A stretch of 64,000 nt of DNA, from assembly GCA_964611125.1 (NCBI GenBank), contig CAZSZO010000008.1, positions 55,397 to 119,396 of the forward strand. The letters run 5' to 3'. Of this stretch, positions 61,365-64,000 are shown one piece after another. The notes below the pieces were generated by a model, which saw only the letters and a program-made list of their open reading frames with translations, was not told the origin of the DNA and made no database searches. The translations under genes were made by a program, and so were the position numbers. This DNA comes from JAEUIX01 sp964611125 (GTDB lineage Bacteria > Planctomycetota > Phycisphaerae > Phycisphaerales > UBA1924). Within the stretch, counting starts at the first letter, position 1. Each line of letters opens with the position of its first letter.

Positions 61365-61913
61365 ATGCCCGGCAAATCCAAGCCCGTTGACGGTCTTGAC
61401 ATTCCCAGCGCTTTCGACATCATCGACGATGGTCCGGGCGACGCCCCGGCCGCGCCGCCGCAGCCGGTGGTTCGCCCGCTCAAGGCCCCCAAGCCCGCCA
61501 AGGGCGGGTGGTGGTGGGGCACGGGCCGCCGCAAGCGGGCCGTGGCGCGCGTGCGCATCCGCCCCGCGAAGGAGGGCGAGGGCAAGGTGACGATCTGCCT
61601 CGAAGGCGCCAAGACCAAGACGGTCGAGCAGTACTTCGCCGAGGTTCGCGACCGGCGCGACGCGGTGATCCCGCTGACGCTCACCAGCACGCTGGGCAAG
61701 CTCGATGTGTTCGTCCGCCTCTCGGGCGGCGGGTTCATGGGCCAGGCCGGCGCGATGAAGCTGGGCATCGCGCGGGCCCTGAAGGATTACGATCCGGCCA
61801 CCGAGCCGGCCCTGCGTGACGCGGGGATGCTGACCCGCGACGCCCGCGAGGTCGAGCGTAAGAAGTACGGCCAGGCCGGCGCCCGCCGCCGCTTCCAGTT
61901 CAGCAAGCGTTAA
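61365..61913 (+). CDS. rpsI: 30S ribosomal protein S9 with an N-terminal extension
   Basis: A 182-residue protein from ATG 61365. The S9 core is residues ~50-182: GTGRRKRAVARVRIRPAKEG, TSTLGKLDVFVRLSGGG, GQAGAMKLGIARALKDYDP, and the characteristic C-terminus KKYGQAGARRRFQFSKR, whose last residues reach the P-site tRNA. The first ~50 residues are an Asp/Pro/Ala-rich extension not present in most bacteria. No clear ribosome binding site is visible. A partial inverted copy of the last ~60 bases of the gene and 27 bases beyond it appears at 63811-63901. Confidence 0.95.
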   Translation: MPGKSKPVDGLDIPSAFDIIDDGPGDAPAAPPQPVVRPLKAPKPAKGGWWWGTGRRKRAVARVRIRPAKEGEGKVTICLEGAKTKTVEQYFAEVRDRRDAVIPLTLTSTLGKLDVFVRLSGGGFMGQAGAMKLGIARALKDYDPATEPALRDAGMLTRDAREVERKKYGQAGARRRFQFSKR

Positions 61914-61940
61914 GCCCGCTCTGGCAGGCACGTTTCAGCA
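61850..61940. repeat. rpsI tail repeat, copy A1 (inverted partner at 63811-63901)
   Basis: This segment covers the last 64 bases of rpsI and 27 bases past its stop. Its reverse complement recurs at 63811-63901 with one mismatch (61929 against 63822). Confidence 0.95.
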
Positions 61941-61948
61941 TCGCACAC

Positions 61949-61976
61949 AAGCCCCGGGCCTTCCCGGGGCTTTTTT
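61949..61976 (+). terminator. Rho-independent terminator of the rplM-rpsI operon
   Basis: Stem aagccccggg / cccggggctt, loop cctt, then TTTT; it lies 36 bases after the rpsI stop codon. Confidence 0.93.
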
Positions 61977-62048
61977 CTTTGGGCATCTCGTTCGGCGGCC
62001 CGGGCGGACTTGGCGGCCTTGGCCGCCCTTGCCGCGATCGCGCCAGAG
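61968..62048 (+). repeat. Direct repeat B, copy 1 (partner at 63902-64000)
   Basis: This 81-base segment, from the terminator T-run to just before the TIR gene promoter, recurs at 63902-64000 exactly, apart from two extra copies of the 9-bp unit cccgggcgg in the second copy. Confidence 0.95.
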
Positions 62049-62051
62049 CGG

Positions 62052-62057
62052 GTACGC
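62052..62057 (+). promoter_or_regulatory. Possible -10 element (TACGCT) of the TIR-FGE gene
   Basis: TACGCT lies 13 bases before ATG 62071. With a start point ~7 bases on, the leader would be only a few bases. No ribosome binding site is visible. Confidence 0.35.
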
Positions 62058-62070
62058 TGCCGCCACGCCC

Positions 62071-63789
62071 ATGCACGGTGTTTTCCTCAGCCACGCCAGC
62101 AAGGACAAGGCCATCGCCGACGCGGTCTGCCACGCGCTGGAGGCCACGGGCACGCGCTGCTGGGTGGCCCCGCGCGACGTGCGACCGGGCGTCCCCTACG
62201 CCCGCTGCATCATGGAGGCGATCGAATCCTGCTCGATCATGCTGGTGGTCATTTCCGAGGGCGCCAACGCCTCCGACCACGTCGCCCGCGAGGTCGAGCT
62301 GGCGGCGCGGGCCCGCAAACCGTTGCTTCCGGTGCGAATCCAGGATGTTGCGCCCAACAAGGAGTTCGTGTATTTCATGGGCCGCGAGCACTGGCTCGAT
62401 GCCATCACCCCGCCCATCGAAGCCCACCTTGGCACGATCATCGCAGCCGCGCAGGGGCTTGTGCCAGCCGCTGCACGCCCGGCCGGTGGGCCCGTCGCCA
62501 GTAGCCCCGCCGGCGCGTCGCCTCCGCCCCCGACCCCACCCCGGCCTGCCGTGCCGGCTCCCACGCCGCGCGCCAAGCAGCCCCGCTGGTCCAAGCTCGC
62601 ACTCGGCGCGGCTGGGTCCCTCCTGCTCGCCGCGTTGATCGTCGCTGTCAACCTCATGCCCGGCGGCGGTCCGCCGACCCCCAAGGTCAGTTTAGCCGAA
62701 ATCGCCGCGCTCAAGATCGCCGTCGGCGCCGAACGCGAGAGAGCCAAGTCCCTCCCCCGATCCCCCCAGTTTGCGGACCTGATTGAGCGCATGGAGCACG
62801 AGTGGCAGAAAGCAGAGTTCCTCCTTGAGAAGGGTGCGCTACAGGATGCCAAGGTTGCGTATGAACGCACCAGCGCAGCGCTTCGGCTTTTCACGGAGGC
62901 GTTGGAGAGCGCGAGTTCCGGAGCCGAGTCCCTCGCTAGCATGCCCCGGCCGGTACCGGCGAATCGCACGGTCCCAGATGTAATGGAGACTCCCGAAGAA
63001 CGGCGTGGGAGTCAACGAGGCGGCAAGCGAGCCGAGCCGTCCAAACTCGGCGACACCATGACCAACTCCATCGGCGCCGTCATGGTCTTCATCCCCCCTG
63101 GAGCGTTCACCATGGGTACGCCGCAAGACGAGGAAGGACGCTACAAGGACGAGACCCAGCATCAAGTGACGCTGACGCGCGGCTTCTGGCTGGGCAAGAC
63201 CGAAGTCACTCAGGCCCAGTGGCAGACCGTCATGGGGAAAAACCCGAGTAAGTTCAAGGGCGACAACAACCGCCCTGTTGAGAACGTCTCGTGGAACGAC
63301 TGCGTCGAGTTCTGCAAGAAGCTGTCGGCCAAGGAGGGCAAGCGATACCGGCTGCCGACCGAGGCGGAATGGGAATACGCATGTCGGGCGGGGAGCACCA
63401 CGCCGTTCCACACCGGCGCCACCATCACCACCGCTCAGGCAAACTTCGATGGCCAGCCCTACGGCGGTTCGGTTAGGGGCGAGAATCGAAAGCAGACCGT
63501 TGCCGTTGCAAGCCTCTCGGCACCCAATGCCTGGGGCTTGCACGACATGCACGGCAACGTCACCGAGTGGTGCGCGGATTGGTATGCTACCTATGAGGGT
63601 GACACCAAGAGCAACAGTGCGGACGATGCCACCGATCCAAAGGGCCCCGATGACGGAGAATTGCGTGTTTTCCGGGGCGGTTCGATGGGTAACGGCCCGA
63701 TACTCTGTCGCGCGGGATACCGACGGGGTGTTGCCCCTCAGGACCGCGACGACAGCTTCGGTTTGCGGTTGGCTCTGGACTCCGATTAA
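62071..63789 (+). CDS. TIR domain - membrane helix - FGE-sulfatase-like protein
   Basis: ATG 62071 starts the TIR domain directly (572 residues); the frame upstream to 62029 adds nothing conserved. TIR ~1-125: GVFLSHASKDKAIADAVCHA, CWVAPRDVRPGVPYARCIM and SDHVAREVELAA with Glu74 at the NADase-glutamate position. A Pro-rich linker (~130-170) leads to one membrane helix (~174-196), then a charged helix (~205-285). The FGE-sulfatase domain is ~330-572: MVFIPPGAFTMGTPQDEEG, TEVTQAQWQTVMGKNPSKF, YRLPTEAEWEYACRAG, GLHDMHGNVTEWCADW and a SFGLRLAL end. The catalytic cysteine pair of true formylglycine enzymes is absent, so a ligand-binding role is likely. The topology places TIR inside and FGE outside. 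Base composition is AT-richer than the ribosomal genes beside it. Confidence 0.9.
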   Translation: MHGVFLSHASKDKAIADAVCHALEATGTRCWVAPRDVRPGVPYARCIMEAIESCSIMLVVISEGANASDHVAREVELAARARKPLLPVRIQDVAPNKEFVYFMGREHWLDAITPPIEAHLGTIIAAAQGLVPAAARPAGGPVASSPAGASPPPPTPPRPAVPAPTPRAKQPRWSKLALGAAGSLLLAALIVAVNLMPGGGPPTPKVSLAEIAALKIAVGAERERAKSLPRSPQFADLIERMEHEWQKAEFLLEKGALQDAKVAYERTSAALRLFTEALESASSGAESLASMPRPVPANRTVPDVMETPEERRGSQRGGKRAEPSKLGDTMTNSIGAVMVFIPPGAFTMGTPQDEEGRYKDETQHQVTLTRGFWLGKTEVTQAQWQTVMGKNPSKFKGDNNRPVENVSWNDCVEFCKKLSAKEGKRYRLPTEAEWEYACRAGSTTPFHTGATITTAQANFDGQPYGGSVRGENRKQTVAVASLSAPNAWGLHDMHGNVTEWCADWYATYEGDTKSNSADDATDPKGPDDGELRVFRGGSMGNGPILCRAGYRRGVAPQDRDDSFGLRLALDSD

Positions 63790-63810
63790 CCCTTTTCTCT
63801 TTTCCCCTTC

Positions 63811-63901
63811 TGCTGAAACGTTCCTGCCAGAGCGGGCTTAACGCTTGCTGAACTGGAAGCGGCGGCGGGCGCCGGCCTGGCCGTACTTCTTACGCTCGAC
63901 C
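63811..63901. repeat. rpsI tail repeat, copy A2 (inverted relative to 61850-61940)
   Basis: Reverse complement of the rpsI 3' end and 27 flanking bases, 90 of 91 identical. It contains a truncated rpsI C-terminus (codons for VERKKYGQAGARRRFQFSKR and stop) on the minus strand, with no start. Confidence 0.95.
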
Positions 63902-64000
63902 GGCTTTTTTCTTTGGGCATCTCGTTCGGCGGCCCGGGCGGCCCGGGCGGCCCGGGCGGACTTGGCGGCCTTGGCCGCCCTTGCCGCGATCGCGCCAGAG
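63902..64000 (+). repeat. Direct repeat B, copy 2 (truncated by the window end)
   Basis: Same sequence and orientation as 61968-62048, with the cccgggcgg unit three times instead of once. The window ends exactly where copy 1 meets the TIR gene promoter. Confidence 0.95.

Noticed and set aside
63811..63901. A second, functional rpsI gene on the minus strand
   Set aside because: Only the last ~20 codons are present and the frame is cut at 63901.
61850..64000. Insertion sequence or transposon
   Set aside because: No transposase, and the repeats are host rpsI sequence rather than element ends.

Overview
The window is high-GC chromosomal DNA from a planctomycete, most likely of the Phycisphaerae/Phycisphaerales type. 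This is inferred from several Ser/Thr kinases fused to sensory or FGE-type domains, secreted proteins ending in a two-loop dockerin (one with a terminal Gly-Cys), a PEP-CTERM-like tail of the VPLPTA...RRRR kind, pseudopilins, and an expanded SecE. All calls come from reading the sequence; no database search was run.

Layout. 1-8 kb: the start of a secreted trypsin-like protease (cut by the window edge), a Gln/Pro-rich secreted repeat protein, a DUF1579 protein, a PEP-CTERM-like protein, a PIN/TRAM membrane protein and an alpha/beta hydrolase. 8-15 kb: a fasciclin-domain protein, an ECF sigma/anti-sigma pair, a kinase-CHASE2 receptor followed by a 120-bp poly-G tract, an orphan gene and an MBL-fold hydrolase. 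15-28 kb: argS, pfp, a translationally coupled kinase-FGE/ECF sigma pair, a giant amidohydrolase and gatA. 28-31 kb: an AT-richer three-gene operon with a leaderless promoter, encoding an exported TM-anchored protein, a 12-cysteine exported protein and a MauE/DoxX-like redox membrane domain fused to a type IV pseudopilin. 31-39 kb: a pseudopilin, a second kinase-CHASE2 receptor coupled to two paralogous lipoproteins, and a TIR-kinase-TPR fusion. 39-54 kb: glmS and three large exported dockerin proteins (beta-strand-repeat, ELWxxDGT-repeat, metzincin), interleaved with tRNA-Thr and tuf. 54-57 kb: rpmG, tRNA-Trp, secE, nusG. 57-62 kb: an LCAT-like hydrolase, a DUF4287/SRPBCC protein, ribBA, rplM, rpsI. 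62-64 kb: a TIR-TM-FGE protein flanked by duplicated rpsI-tail sequence.

How the genes fit together. Housekeeping functions (translation, glycolysis, amino-sugar and riboflavin synthesis, tRNA-dependent amidation) alternate with signalling modules: three kinase receptors, two ECF sigma factors and two TIR proteins, several in stop/start-overlapping operons that imply co-translation. The best candidates for undescribed biology are (i) the 28.1-31.0 kb operon with the MauE-pseudopilin fusion and its Cys-rich partner, (ii) the TIR-TM-FGE gene bracketed by an inverted copy of the rpsI 3' end and a direct repeat, which looks like an invertible or tandemly duplicated cassette (or an assembly artefact), and (iii) the kinase-CHASE2/lipoprotein/TIR-kinase neighbourhood. 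EF-Tu lacks the near-universal switch I motif, and the GTP cyclohydrolase half of RibBA has lost its zinc cysteines.
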